DNA from: Penium margaritaceum
Taxonomy: Eukaryota; Streptophyta; Zygnematophyceae; Desmidiales; Peniaceae
DNA length: 45,849 nt
NCBI GenBank assembly: GCA_023375785.1
Contig: SZWC01001573.1
Span: 195,998 to 241,846, forward strand
Direction: 5' to 3'
In this document: positions 19,360-31,200 of the stretch, piece after piece
Position numbering within the stretch: position 1 is the first letter of the stretch
Layout: every line of letters begins with the position of its first letter
Notes under the pieces: generated by a model
Database searches by the model: none
Seen by the model: the letters and a program-made list of their open reading frames with translations, nothing else
Told to the model about the DNA's origin: nothing
Made by a program: the position numbers and the translations under genes

Positions 19360-21590
19360 ATGAGCTACGCAGTGTGGCCGTGGGATTGCCATCGCAGTAG
19401 TCTGCGCCTGAGCCTCAGCCGTGGCAGCTGCCACAGGCACAGTGGTTGATGAAACCGTGGCACGAGTCCCACTTGTCCTCAGGGTTTTTGTGCTATTACT
19501 GTCGAGATAGGCGGCATGGCTGGCGCCAGTGCCGACAGCACCCTCCTGGGTGGCATCCCCCTTGGGTACGATCCTCCCCACCTCCTCCTTTAGTGGATAC
19601 GTCACCGAGTGATTCCACAGCGCTTCTGCGTGGTGATATGGCCGCCCTACACATGGAGGTCCGGAACCTCAAGCGCATGGTCCAACAGCTCCTTGACCAC
19701 GTGACTTCCGAGCGAGCTGCCACCCCGCCGCAGGTGTCACCTCCCACTTCATCCTCATCTTCCTCCTGATCCTGCATCCCTTCTTCTGACGATGCTAGTA
19801 TACCGGATCTCTCGTCTACATCCGTCGCCCTCCGCTCCGTCTTGGAGGCTGTTGGTATCATACCGACGGATGGACCCTCAGCCCCCCGCCGTACCGCTCG
19901 TTCTTGCACTCGTCATGCGTTGCGGCGAGCTGATCGTCTTGCACGTTGCGCACAGGCATCACCATCAGACGCGGCTATGGGAGGAGTCTCAGGTGACGAG
20001 ACCCCCTCGTCTCTTGTCCACGGGTTGGTCTGCCGAGTCCCCAGAGCTCCTGCAGAGGTGTCAGTCGTGGGGGGGATGGTTTGTCCGCTGACGACTGCGG
20101 CGGAGCTCGGCATTGGTGAGGCGACTGCTCTACAGCGTAGGATGGTTGAGGCGGATGACGCTACACAGCAGACTCAGCTTGCGGAGAGTTCGGCGGGGGG
20201 AGATGTTCGCCCTGATGGAGACTCTTCGTCAGAGAAGGATTGGTCCGAGGCTGAGTCAGAGTCGGGGATGGAGATGGTGTTCGTTGATACTTTGGCGGAT
20301 GACATGACGACGACCGATGCAGGAGATGCGCCTGACGGTGTGCACGCTCCCATGTTAGCTGGTGTGGAGACAGCTGCCATGGTGCCAGGAGCAGGTGATA
20401 GAGATGCTGATACTCGGCCCCCAGCAGACGCCCAGGTGGTTCAGACAAATAGTGCTGGGTAGCAGGAGCAGGTGATGGACCACCTGGACGAGGCAGACTT
20501 CCTTTATGAGGATGAGTCGTCCGTCGTGGAGTGGTCGGACGCAGGGTCGGAGGCAGACGTAGAGGCCCAGTGCGCTACCGTTCTTGTAGTAGCCGCGGCA
20601 TGAGCACGAGATGGCCCCTTGGTGAGAGCAGACGTCCGTGTGTGCGACATGGAGGATGCAGAGCGAGTTGCGGACCTCCGACTCCTCGCTGCCCTGACCG
20701 GTGACGTTGACACCACGGCGGTTCCAGCCGAGGACACAGCTACTCTGGTCCGGGCTATAGTTCCTGTACCCGAGCGCCTACACTCCGCGGTCGACGAGCA
20801 GGAGGCAATGGTGGATCAAGAGGATGTTCCAGCACGACGGGCTATCGAGGAGTGTGTGGAGGATATACACAGGCATCTTGAGGCAGCTGAGTGGCCTCTA
20901 CAGGATGCACGTCTGGGACAGGCGGACCTCCGGCAGCAGGTGGATGATGGACTGCGCACCACGGGTCACGAGGAGCACCACGGCACTGACCGCACCTTCG
21001 ATGACCACGACGTCACTGCGGATGCAGCTGTACCTACACATGTTGACGTCCGCCCAACAGCTGACGGCCGAGCGACAGGTTTGTCACGAGCAGCAGGTGC
21101 CTTCGGAACAGCCGTTCCTACAGCCCAAGACGACTTACGTGGCTACTCATTGTCTTCCGCTCCCACCCTACCAACACTTCGTGACCCGGTGGCACTTGAG
21201 TCGACGACTGACGTAGAGGACGTCGACTTGTGCGTTGAGCAGGCGCAACTCCACTCTTTCCTATGGGGTGAGACCGCGAGGCTGCAGGAGGCTCTGGCTC
21301 GTGTGGACACGCACACGATCGAGGTCCACCGTCAGGTTCGTTCCGCGACTGACCGCCTACATGCCGCAGATGTAGCCAGCCGGTCGGCTGCCGTGTCAAA
21401 GCTCGTCGAGCTCCAGACGCGCCTCGACGCTGTGGAGGCCGCGAGGCTATATGCAGCTGAGCAGTTGGAGGCCATACAGCAAGCGATTGTCTTGGAGGAG
21501 GCCCTCAGCGCTGCACTAGTCACATCAGCAGATGAGGACAACAGTGAAGATGACAACGACGACAGCAGCGACGACGGCGCTCCTGGGTAA
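19360..21590 (+). pseudogene. Gag-like zinc-knuckle/coiled-coil protein, array copy A (disrupted)
   Basis: The frame starts MSYAVWPW at 19360. A 1-bp deletion near 19385 relative to copy B breaks it. It then resumes with ESHLSSGFLCYYC and the zinc knuckle C-YY-C-RDRR-H-GWRQ-C (about 19,490-19,535), Pro-rich sequence, a short helix RNLKRMVQQLLDHV, and a TGA at 19767-19769. The same frame continues through an acidic, Ser/Thr-rich segment to TAG 20460-20462. A further TGA near 20600 lies where copy B has CGA. The last part (to TAA 21590) has a long Ala/Glu/Arg coiled coil (QAQLHSFLWGETARLQEALA...) and an acidic tail. No capsid, protease or polymerase homology is visible. An RNA-binding, Gag-like role is inferred from the zinc knuckle. 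Confidence 0.65.
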
Positions 21591-21740
21591 GGCTCTGTGG
21601 GAGCACATCTCACCAGCATCGTCGTCATCCTTGCTATTGCAGTGTAGGGGTATGTAGCCATGGAGGAGCGGTGCTCCCTCTTCAGGGATTGTGTTAGGAC
21701 CAGCCATCAGCTTTGCCCGTGCTGTTAGCCTCTGCAGCCC

Positions 21741-21748
21741 AGGGGGGG
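21741..21748 (+). promoter_or_regulatory. array polypurine tract before LTR2
   Basis: AGGGGGGG immediately before TGTTGGTGTGTGG. Confidence 0.75.
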
Positions 21749-23009
21749 TGTTGGTGTGTGGACTTTGGCCTGACACTCTTTTGAGGACAGCGAGGTTACT
21801 TGGGGTGCGGCACGATGCTAGGGTTGAGGTTATGCTGATCGAGACCCGTGCACCTGGTGAGTTCTACCGGTGTGACATGGAGACCCATTGCCTACATATG
21901 TTATGTATGATCCATGCATGATGCGGTCGAGACCCGGACACCCAGAGACATTTTCCGGGGTCAAGAGAAGACCTTGTTTCTCTGTCTCTCTTCCATGATG
22001 TTTGACATGTAGGTGTGTGATTGATTTCTTGCATGGTCGAGACCCGGGCACTTGGTGGGATGCACCATTGTCACGAGGAGACCCTGTGCTGTAGTACGCT
22101 TGATCGGTGCTCGTCATGATTGGTTTCCCGAGCCATCCTGTCCTGCCGTTTCTCAGCCTTTGTGGTGTTGACGGATGTGTCAGCCAGGGGGAGTGTCGGT
22201 GTGTGTGGCTTCCACCCGTCACGAGCCACGGCCGTGGCAGCTACGGGTGCACCTAGAGCTGATGGTGAGCGGCGGCCGCATTGGAGATCGTGACGACCCG
22301 ACGGGACTCCGGATCGTCCAGGGACTTATCCAGTAGCTACGACATGAGAGGTGTGACGCAGATGATGCGTCTCTACAGCCTGACTGGCTGGTCTGCCGTT
22401 GCTGGAGTTTTCTCGGTGGTCGAGACCCACGCACCCGGTAGCCTGTACCGATGCGATGAGGAGACCTACAACTTTGTGTGTGCTTCCTGTTGTGGAAAGC
22501 CCACGCTGACGTCTCGGTACTGCACTCGTACATTTTTGGGTGCTGTTAGTGCACTTCATAGTGCTCTAGAGTTTTCTCAATGGACAGGCCATTTTGCCTG
22601 ATATCCTTGTTTTGCTTGCTATTCGTGTCTGGATGATGCAAACCCACCTTGCTTGGGTCCGTTGCGTAGAGATCATCGTTTTGCACGTTTTGGTGCAGAC
22701 AGCGGGTGATTCTGACACCTGGGCAGTGAGTTACGGCCAAAATTGTGGTTTTAGGCCAGTTTGAGTAGGTACGAAAATACCGCCGCCCCTAGCGACTCGA
22801 GGCGGCCAGTACCTATTTAGGCTGATTGTTGCTCAGTTGTCATTTCTCTCTGCATGTGTTTATTAATGGAAGCACATTTGACACTAAGTCGTGTCGTCTA
22901 GCCAAACCCTTGCCGTTTCGCGTCCGACCTGTGTTGACGCCGCGAGCTGACTGAGTGCCGACGCCCAGTCAGTGACAAGCGTGCTAGAAAGCTTCCTAGA
23001 ATCTTCTCA
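21749..23009 (+). repeat. array LTR2 (1,261 bp)
   Basis: Same termini as LTR1. Contains the undisturbed sequence into which copia 1 inserted in LTR1 (GGTGGGATGCACCATTG near 22053-22069). Carries all four 49-bp motif copies. Confidence 0.85.
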
Positions 23010-23021
23010 TGGTATACGAGC
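23010..23021 (+). promoter_or_regulatory. degenerate primer-binding site, copy B
   Basis: TGGTATACGAGC: two bases differ from TGGTATCAGAGC, so priming from this copy is doubtful. Confidence 0.75.
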
Positions 23022-24200
23022 AGGCGAGCCATAGCTCGCGCTTGTGTGCAGCAGAGACGCAACAACAGTAGCAGCAGTGAGTGGCAGTAGCAGGTGCCAC
23101 CCACAGAAGCGATTGCATGTCGTGGGAGGACCCATCATAGGTACGTTGCAGGAAAGGCAACGGCGGTAGCAGCACGCGACATCGGCAATGGCAGTGGCCT
23201 TTTGAGCCGCGTGCAACAACAACAACCAGTGGCAGCAGCAGCCACAGCAGCTGGGGAGGCAGCAGCAGCTGCAGCCACTACAGCCAATGCGGCAGCAGGA
23301 ACCGCAGACGCGTAGCTGAGCCGTCGCACAACAGTAGTAGCAGCCACGCGACTGCTCACCAGCAGCTGTGCAGCGGCAACAGGACAGCGCAGTAGCAGGA
23401 CACCTCAGCAGCAACGTGCCAGCAGCTGCTACGCAACAACCTCGCGGCAGCAGCAGCAGCAGATGCATTGCTGCTCACGAGCAGCCGTGCAGCAGCAGCA
23501 GGGCAGCGCAGTAGCAGCATGCCAACAGCCGCTACGTAGCAGCCTAGCAGTAGCATGCAGTAGCTGTGTGCAGCTGCAGTGCGCAGCACTGCCTTGCAGC
23601 AGCCATAGCAGCTGCAGCGGCAGCAGATCCGCGTGGCAGCAACAGCAACAGCGACGGCGGCGGCAAGCAGCTGCAACGTGTAGTCGTAGCTGCACGCGCG
23701 CACAGCAGTAGCAGCAGCAGCACGCGCAGCAGGGGTAGCCAAGGCGGCAGCAGTACCTGCCGCTGCCCCCATTGCAGGAGGCGGGAAGGTGCCTTGTAGC
23801 TTCCCGCGGTGAGCTCGCGGCGAGCTCGCAGCGAGCTCGCGACGAGCTCGCAGCAAGCTCGCGGCGAGCTCGCGGTGATCGGCGAGCCCGCTGATCGGCG
23901 AGCTTGTCCGATTGACGAGGTCGCCGCGAGGGTCGAGCCAGGCAGCCAAAGAAAAGAAAGGGGGGGAGAGGACAAGGGAGGAGGGGCCCTCGAGTGGGAC
24001 ACCCCAGAAAAACCCCAAAGGGTGCACCCGAGGAGGTGGCACCATCACACAAAAAAAACGAAGGAGGATAGGGGACTCCTCGAGTGGGGTATTCGAGTAA
24101 GGCCCGGGAAGGGATACCCCACTCGCACCGAGCGTCGGTGAACCAAAAAAAAGGAAAAAGGGGTGATTTTTTCTTTTTGTTTGTTTGTATTAAAATATTT
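23022..24200 (+). other. triplet-rich leader of internal region B
   Basis: Collinear with the A leader but without its duplication. GAGCTCGC array at 23808-23935. No real reading frame. Confidence 0.65.
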
Positions 24201-24571
24201 TTCTTTTGAGTGTGGCTTGAGGCCACTACCATCGGCTGACGACGGGAACTGCTTTAGCAGCAGCCGCCGCGAGATTCGGAGCAGCAGCAGTAGCAGCAGC
24301 GAAGGTGGCTTGAGGCCACAGCCGTAGGTTGATGACGGCCCCCAGTGCAGCATCAACGGCACCAAAGGCGACTTGAGGTCGCACGTTGTGATAATTGCGC
24401 CATCGCCACCGGGTGGAATATTGTGGCAACACACTGCGGCTGAGGTTGTCACCGTGACTGACGACATCGCAGCCCGTCTGAGAGACGTTACTACATTCGT
24501 ATCCCTCCACGTGGTGCTTTGCACCACCGGAGTTGAATGTGAGAATTTATCACCTACGCTCAGCTCTCGAC

Positions 24572-26791
24572 ATGAGCTACGCAATATGGCCGTGGGCGTT
24601 GCCATCACCGTGGTCTGCGCCTGAGCCTCAGCCGTGGCAGCCACCACAGGCACAGTGGTCGATTCAGCCGTGGTACGAGTCCCACTTGTCCTCAGGGTTT
24701 TTGTGCTATTACTGTCGAGATAGGCAGCATGGCTGGCGCCAGTGCCGACAGCACCCTCCTGGGTGGCATCCCCCTTGGGTACGATCCTCCCCACCTCCTC
24801 CTTCAGCAGATACGTTACCGAGTGATGCCACAGCGCTCCTGCATGGTGATATGTCCACCCTGCACATGGAGGTCCGGAACCTCAAGCGCATGGTCCAACA
24901 GCTCCATGACCACGTGACTTCCGAGCGAGCTGCCATCCCGTCGCAGGTGTCACCTCCCACTTCATCCTCATCTTCCTTTTGATCCTGCATCCCTTCTTCT
25001 GACGATGCTAGTATACCGGATCTCTCGTCTACATCCGTCGCCCTCCGCTCCGTGTTGGAGGCTGTCGTTATTATACCGACGGATGGACCCTCAGCCCCCC
25101 GCCGTACCGCTCGTTCTTGCACTCGTCGTATGTGGCGGTGAGCTGCTCGTCTTGCACATTGCGCACAGGAATCACCATCAGATGCGGCTGTGGGAGGAGT
25201 CTCAGGTGACGAGACCCCCTCGTCTCCTATCCACGGGTTGGTCTGCCGAGTCCCTAGAGCTCCTGCAGAGGTGTCGGTCGTGGGGGGGATGGTTTGTCCG
25301 CTGACGACTGCGGTGGAGCTCGGCATTGGTGAGTCGACTGCTCTACAGCGTAGGATGGTTGAGGCGGATGACGCTATACAACAGACTCAGCTAGCGGAGA
25401 GTTCGGTGGGGGGAGATGTTCGCCCTGATGGAGACTCTTTGTCAGAGGAGGATTGGTCCGAGGCTGAGTCAGAGTCGGGGATGGAGATGCTGTTCATTGA
25501 TACTTTGGCGGATGACATGACGACGGCCGATGCAGGAGCTGCACCTGATGGTGTGCACGCTCCCGCGTTAGCTGGTGTGGAGACAGCAGCCATGGTGCCA
25601 GGAGCAGGTGATAGAGATGCTGATACTCGGCCCCCAGCAGACGCCTAGGTGGTTCAGACAGATAGTGGTGGGTAGCAGGAGCAGGTGATGGACCACCTGG
25701 ACGGGGCAGATTTCCTCTATGAGGATCAGTTGTCCATCGTGGAGTGGTCGGACGAAGGGTCAGAGGTAGACGTAGAGGCCCAGTGCACTACCGTTCTTAC
25801 AGTAGCCGCGGCACGAGCACGAGATGGCCCCTTGGTGAGAGCAGACGTCCGTGTGTGTGACATGGAGGATGCAGAGCGAGCTGCGGACCTCCAACTCCTC
25901 GCTGCCCTGACCGGCGACGTTGACACCACGGCGGTTCCAGCCGAGGACACAACTACTCTGGTCCGGGCTACAGTTCCTGTACCCGAGCGCCTACGCTCCG
26001 CGGTCGACGAGCAGGAGGCAATGGTGGATCGAGAGGATGTTCCAGTACGACGGGCTATCGAGGAGTGTGTGGAGGATATACACAGGCGTCTTGAGGCAGC
26101 TGAGTGGCCTCTACAGGATGCACGTCTGGGACAGGCGGACCTCCTGCAGCAGGTGGATGATGGGCTGTGCTCCAGGGATCATGAGGAGCACCACGGCACT
26201 GACCGCACCTTTGATGACCACGATGTCACTGCGGATGCAGCTGTACCTACACATGCTGACGTCCGCCCAGCAGCTGACGGCCGAGCGACAGGTGTGTCAC
26301 GAGCAGTATATGCCTTCGGAGCAGCCCCAGACGACTTACGTGGCTACTCATTGTCTTCCGCTCCCGCCCTACCAGCACTTCGTGGCCCGGTGGCACTTGA
26401 GTCGACGACTGACGTAGAGGACGTCGACTTGTGCGTTGAGCAGGCGCAGCTCCACTCTTTCCTACCGGGTGAAACCGCGAGGCTGCAGGAGGCTCTGGCT
26501 CGTGCGGACACGCACACGATCGAGGTCCACCGTCAGCTTCGTTCCGCGACTGACGGCCTACATGCCGCAGATGTAGCCAGCCGGTCGGCTGCCGCGTCAG
26601 AGCTCGTCGAGCTCCAGACGCGCCTCGACGTTGCGGAGGCCGCGAGGCGATATGCAGCTGGGCAATTGGAGGCCATAGAGCAGGCGATTATCTTGGAGGA
26701 GGCCCTCAGCGCTGCACTAGTCACATCAGCAGATGACGACAGCAGTGAAGATAGTGACGACGACACCAGCAACGACGACGCTCGGGGGTAA
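24572..26791 (+). pseudogene. Gag-like zinc-knuckle/coiled-coil protein, array copy B (stops, otherwise collinear)
   Basis: Starts MSYAIWPW at 24572, runs through the Trp/Pro/Gln-rich N-terminus, and reaches the zinc knuckle C-YY-C-RDRQ-H-GWRQ-C without the copy A frameshift. TGA 24980-24982 matches the copy A stop. The same frame then hits a TGA near 25138 (CGA in copy A), a TAG near 25647 (CAG in copy A) and the shared TAG at 25673-25675. From 25685 an uninterrupted frame of 368 residues holds the acidic region, the coiled coil (LQEALARADTHTIEVHRQL) and the Asp/Ser-rich tail. Placing the zinc knuckle N-terminal to a coiled coil is unlike standard Gag, where a capsid precedes the knuckle. 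Confidence 0.68.
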
Positions 26792-26941
26792 GGCTCTGTG
26801 GGAGTACATCTCGCTTGCATCGTCGTCACCCTTGCTATTGCAGTGTAGGGGTATGTGGCCATGGAGGAGCGGTGCTCCCTCTTCAGGGATTGTGTTAGGA
26901 TCAGCCATCAGCTTTGCCGGTGCTGTCAGCCTCTATAGCCC

Positions 26942-26948
26942 AGGGGGG
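26942..26948 (+). promoter_or_regulatory. array polypurine tract before LTR3
   Basis: AGGGGGG immediately before TGTTTGTGTGTGG. Confidence 0.72.
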
Positions 26949-28208
26949 TGTTTGTGTGTGGACTTTGGCCTAACACTCCTTTGAGGACAGCGAGGTTACT
27001 TGGGGTGCGGCACGATGCTAGGGTTGAGGTTATGCTGATCGAGACCCGTGCACCTGGTGAGTTCTACCGATGTGACGTGGAGACCCATTGCCTACATGTG
27101 TTATGTATGATCCATGCATGATGCGGTCGAGGCCCGGACACCCGGAGACATTTTCCGGGGTCACGAGAAGACCTTGTTTCTCTGTCTCTCTTCTATGATG
27201 TTTGACATGTAGGTGTGTGATTGATTTCTTGCATGGTCGAGACCCGGGCACATGGTGGGATGCACCATTGTCACGAGGAGATCCTGTGCTGTAGTACGCT
27301 TGATCGGTGCTCGCAATGATTGGTTTCCCGAGCCATCCTGTCCTGCCTTTGCTCAGCCATTGTGGTGTTGACGGATGTGTCAGCCAGGGGGAGTGTTGGT
27401 GTGTGTGGTTTCCACCCGTCACGAGCCACGGCCGTGGCAGCTACGGGTACACCCGGAGCTGATGGTGAGCGGCGGCCGCATTGGAGATCGTGACGACCCG
27501 ACGGGACTTCGGATCGTCCAGGGACTTATCCAGCAGCTACGACATGACAGGTGTGACGCAAATGATGCGTCTCTACAGCCTGACTGGCTGGTCCGCCGTT
27601 GCTGGAGTTTTCTCCGTGGTCGAGACCCACGCACCCGGTAGCCTGTACCGGTGCGATGAGGAGACCTGCAACTTTGTTTGTGCTTCCTGTTATGGAAAGC
27701 ACACGCTGACGTCTCGGTACTGCACTCGTACATTTATGGGTGCTCTTAGTGCAGTTCAGAGTGCTCTAGAGTTTTCTCGGTGGACAGGCCATTTTGGCTG
27801 ATTTCCTTGTTTTGCTTGCTTTTCGTGTCTGGATGATGCAAACCCACCTTGCGTGGGTCCGTTGCGTAGAGCTCATTGTTCTGCACGTTTTGGTGCAGAC
27901 AGTGGGTGATTCTGACACCTGAGCATTGAGTTACGACCAAAACTGTAGTTTTAGGCCAATTTGAGTAGGTACGAAAATACCGCCGCCCCTAGCGACTCTA
28001 GGCGGCCAGCAACTATTTAGGCTGATTGTTGCTCAGTTATCATTCTGCCTGCATGTGTTTATTAATGGAAGGACATTTGACACCGAGTCATGTCGTCTAG
28101 CCAAACCCTTGCCGTTTCGCGTCCGACCTGTGTTGACGCCGCGAGCTGACTGAGCGCTGACGCCCAGTCAGTGGCAATCGTGCTAGGAAGCTTCCTAGAA
28201 TCTTCTCA
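26949..28208 (+). repeat. array LTR3 (1,260 bp)
   Basis: Ends CTTCTCA at 28208; then GTACA and the resumed M LTR. This is the outer right boundary of the array. Confidence 0.85.
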
Positions 28209-28744
28209 GTACACACAACGGCAAGGGTCTGGCTAGGGGACACAAGGCAAAGGGTCAGAATGCTTAAATAGCATTTGCAAAGAGATGACATAAGTACCTG
28301 CCGCGGCGCATGGCGGGTGTCGCACGCGGCAGCATAATGTGTCATAAAACCGGCCCAAAACCACTGTTTGGCCGTAGCTTAGTGTAGACATGTCAGAACA
28401 CTACGCTGTCTGAACCTAGACGTGCAGAATCGCAAGCCAAACACTACAATTTGTCACATGCATGTATCCGGCATCAACCAATGGACACACAATGCAAAAA
28501 CATGCAAATCGGGCCCACGGCTAGTCCACCAATAAACTCCTACGTGCTGCAGAAAAACTGGAGGAGGTCCCAGGCAGCGTCCAGAGCTCTGGGACGGTCT
28601 TCGGTCAGCTCCAAGGTGGTAGTCCACCACCAGATGACGCACCGGTACCACTTAGGTCCACATCAGGGATCTGCACGGGCATGGACACGGCCGAGTGGTC
28701 ACAGTAAACTGTATAGTTCGACAAGAACGTCACAAATCACAACA
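28209..28744 (-). repeat. M 3' LTR, main part
   Basis: GTACACACAACGGCAAGGG onward aligns to 45316 onward with numerous substitutions and small indels. It ends CACAAATCACAACA. Polypurine complement CTCCCCCTTGAC follows at 28745. Confidence 0.8.
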
Positions 28745-29315
28745 CTCCCCCTTGACCCGATGGTACGCATGTCCATACACGTGCAGCACTGAAACGAGTA
28801 CAACGAGTGCAGAAACAATCGTGACACAGACACAGACACACCCCACACTCAACCACTCTCAGGCAAGTGGCGAAACCCAGCAAAACAAATGACCACCAGA
28901 AACTTTCGCGTGCTAGTGCCTTCGTCAAGAAGTCAGCACGCTGCATGTCAATGCCAACCCATATGACGGAAGTCACGTGTCGCTTCACCAGATCACGCAC
29001 AAAGTGATGCTCAACTGCACTGTGCTTCGTGCAAGCGTGAAAGACACGAGAGTTTTCCGCAATGGCAAGAGCACTCTGGTTGTCGCAACGAAACACAATG
29101 GCGGAAACTGACTGACCCAACTCAAGGAACAGGCGTTGCAGCCATACTGCCTCAGCAGCCCCTGCACCCAGAGCAACATATTCTGCCTCCGACGCGCTAC
29201 GTGCAATGCAACCCTGCTTCTCACTGCGCCAGGACACAACGGTACCACCGAGCAAGAACACGTAGCAGGTGCGACTGCGTCTATCTGGACTCCAGGCCCA
29301 GCCGCTGTCGGTGTA
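28745..29315 (-). pseudogene. M RNase H, C-terminal part, cut by insertion of N
   Basis: Reads (minus strand) FLLGGTVVSWRSEKQGC, SASEAEYVALGAG, FRCDNQSALAIAE, HSAVEHHFV and ADFLTKAL. It is broken at 29315 inside the GYTDS-like box by element N. The remainder continues at 39297. Confidence 0.82.
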
Positions 29316-30456
29316 AATGGAAAACTAGGCAACAGGTTGGGGCAGCAGCGTTGTTGATCCAACGTGCAGGCTTCCACGCTCATTGCTTAAGTCTGCTGCC
29401 CCCTCAGTCTGCTGCTCTAGAGACTAAGTCTAGAAGCTCTATGTTTGTTACTCAGAAATGCGCGCACCACTGTTAGCGCCAAAAAGCATCTGAAAACTGA
29501 AAGTGACTAATTAGGAATGAAGAATGAGAAACAATGGGAGACCCCTCCAAGTTCTAGCTCCCCCCCACTATTGTAAAACTTGTTACTCAGCTAACCAGCC
29601 AATCAGAAAATAGTCCTAGACCTATTTTCTGGCAGGCAGGGTTTTCTCGGTGAGCCCTGCCAGACGCCCAACAGCCCAAAACCCGGGCGTCGTCCGTTTT
29701 GCCTGAAAACTGGACCATACCATAATACCGACACTGCGAACGCAGTCGTGCGGTCNGCCAGTGTTAGCGCCAGAAAGCAGCTGAAAACTGAAAGTGACTG
29801 ATTAGGAATGAAGAATGAGCAACAATGGGAGACCCCTCCAAGTTCTAGCTCCCCCCCACTATTGTAAAACTTGTTACTCAGCTAACCAGCCAATCAGAAA
29901 ATAGTCCTAGACCTATTTTCTGGCAGGCAGGGTTTTCTCGGTGAGCCCTGCCAGACGCCCAACAGCCCAAAACCCGGGCGTCGTCCGTTTTGCCTGAAAA
30001 CTGGACCATACCATAATACCGACACTGCGAACGCAGTCGTGCGGTCAGAATCTGCTAGAAAAATAGCAGCAAATAGTTATGGCTGTCCAAACCCAAGCAG
30101 TGCTTACAACGGTCCATGATGCCAAACAGTGCCACGCAGCAAGAGACATGGACACTAGGCAGAGCACGACGCTGCAGACGCAATGGCATAGTCAGAAAGA
30201 GCGCTAGGTGCATGCAGTCAGCATCTGCGGTGGCAGTGTCGCCGACGGCCGGACCGTCGAGGAGGCCTGCCAATGGAGCTGAGCACGTCGCCGGAGGGAG
30301 GACGCTCCAACGAACTGCGAGTAGGCCTCAGCGTGCGTCGGCTCCACCGGACGACACTTCAACGGCATCGAGTCTCGCCATCAGTCATCTGCACGCCAAT
30401 GTACACAATCCAGGAGGACACAACAGAGCTGAATGAGAGATGCGCAAAAACCAACA
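29316..30456 (-). repeat. N 3' LTR, with artefactual internal duplication
   Basis: 1,141 bp as assembled against 851 bp for the partner. The extra ~289 bp is the repeat flanking the N at 29756. Starts AATGGAAAACTAGG, ends AAAAACCAACA. Roughly 92% identical to the partner in the stretch I compared. Confidence 0.82.
29756..29756. other. single N joining duplicated contig ends
   Basis: About 29468-29755 recurs almost exactly at 29757-30046. The 5' LTR of N has this sequence once. Confidence 0.8.
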
Positions 30457-31200
30457 CTCCCCCATGACTCACAGGCGTAGTGCACATGTGCGGGCAGAGA
30501 CACAGTCAACAACTAGAGTCCCCCAGGGTACGCAGAGACGCAAGCAGGGACAAAGAGAGCCACTCACAGACGCACGCCAACCGAACTCACAGCCTTCTTG
30601 AACGAGTCGCACTTCAATGCCTTGGTCAAGAAGTCAGCCAGCTGCCGTGCTGTCTCAACCCACACAATGCTGATGCTTCCGTCATGCAACAACGAACGCA
30701 TATAGTGATACTCAATGTTGATGTGCTTTGTGTGTGTGTGATGCACGCTGTCATTATCGGTGATGGCCATGACACTCTCATTGTCACAATGCAACGTGAT
30801 AGATGCGATGGACTTACGCAACTCGGACAATAGACAACTCAACCACACACTCTCACACGCGCCTGAGCCAAGGGCCATGTACTCAGCCTCAGCAGTGCTG
30901 CGTTCAATGCACCCCTGCTTGCCACTACGCCATGACACAGCCGTGCAGCCGATAAGAAAGATCCAGCCTGTGCGACTCTTACCGTTTGAACTGCCGGCCC
31001 AGTCACTGTTGGTGTAGCCCACCGCGACAACAGACGGCTGGCGACGGAACATGAGACCTCGCCGAGGAGTCGAGACGAAATAGCGCAGTACTCAGATCTG
31101 GCCTCGAAGTGGAGGTGACGCGGCTCCTGAGAAAACTGAGCCAGGAGGTTGACGGCAAATGCGATGTCTGGGCGCGTCGTCGTCGCTAGGAACATCAGTG
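30457..31200 (-). pseudogene. N RNase H and RT connection
   Basis: RNase H reads GYTNSDWAGSSNGKSRTG, STAEAEYMALGSG, HCDNESVMAIT and HINIEYHY with the acidic residues in place, in one frame up to 31052. The connection LATTTRPDIAFAVNLLAQFSQ (31130-31195) is in another frame, and sequence between 31055 and 31110 is scrambled or deleted. Confidence 0.8.

Larger units (their letters stand above)
8135..28208 (+). mobile_element. tandem TR-GAG/LARD-like non-autonomous retrotransposon array (3 LTRs, 2 internal regions)
   Basis: Order: LTR1 (8135-17627, interrupted by copia 1), internal A (17628-21748), LTR2 (21749-23009), internal B (23010-26948), LTR3 (26949-28208). LTR1 is followed by a perfect PBS, and each later LTR is preceded by a G-run polypurine tract. 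The internal regions encode only a CCHC zinc-knuckle/coiled-coil protein; I find no protease, integrase, RT or RNase H motif in either. GTAGA/GTACA flank the whole array. Sharing of the middle LTR points to unequal LTR recombination or tandem integration. Internal B is 3,939 bp; A is 3,934 bp once the assembly duplication at 17952 is removed. Confidence 0.8.
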
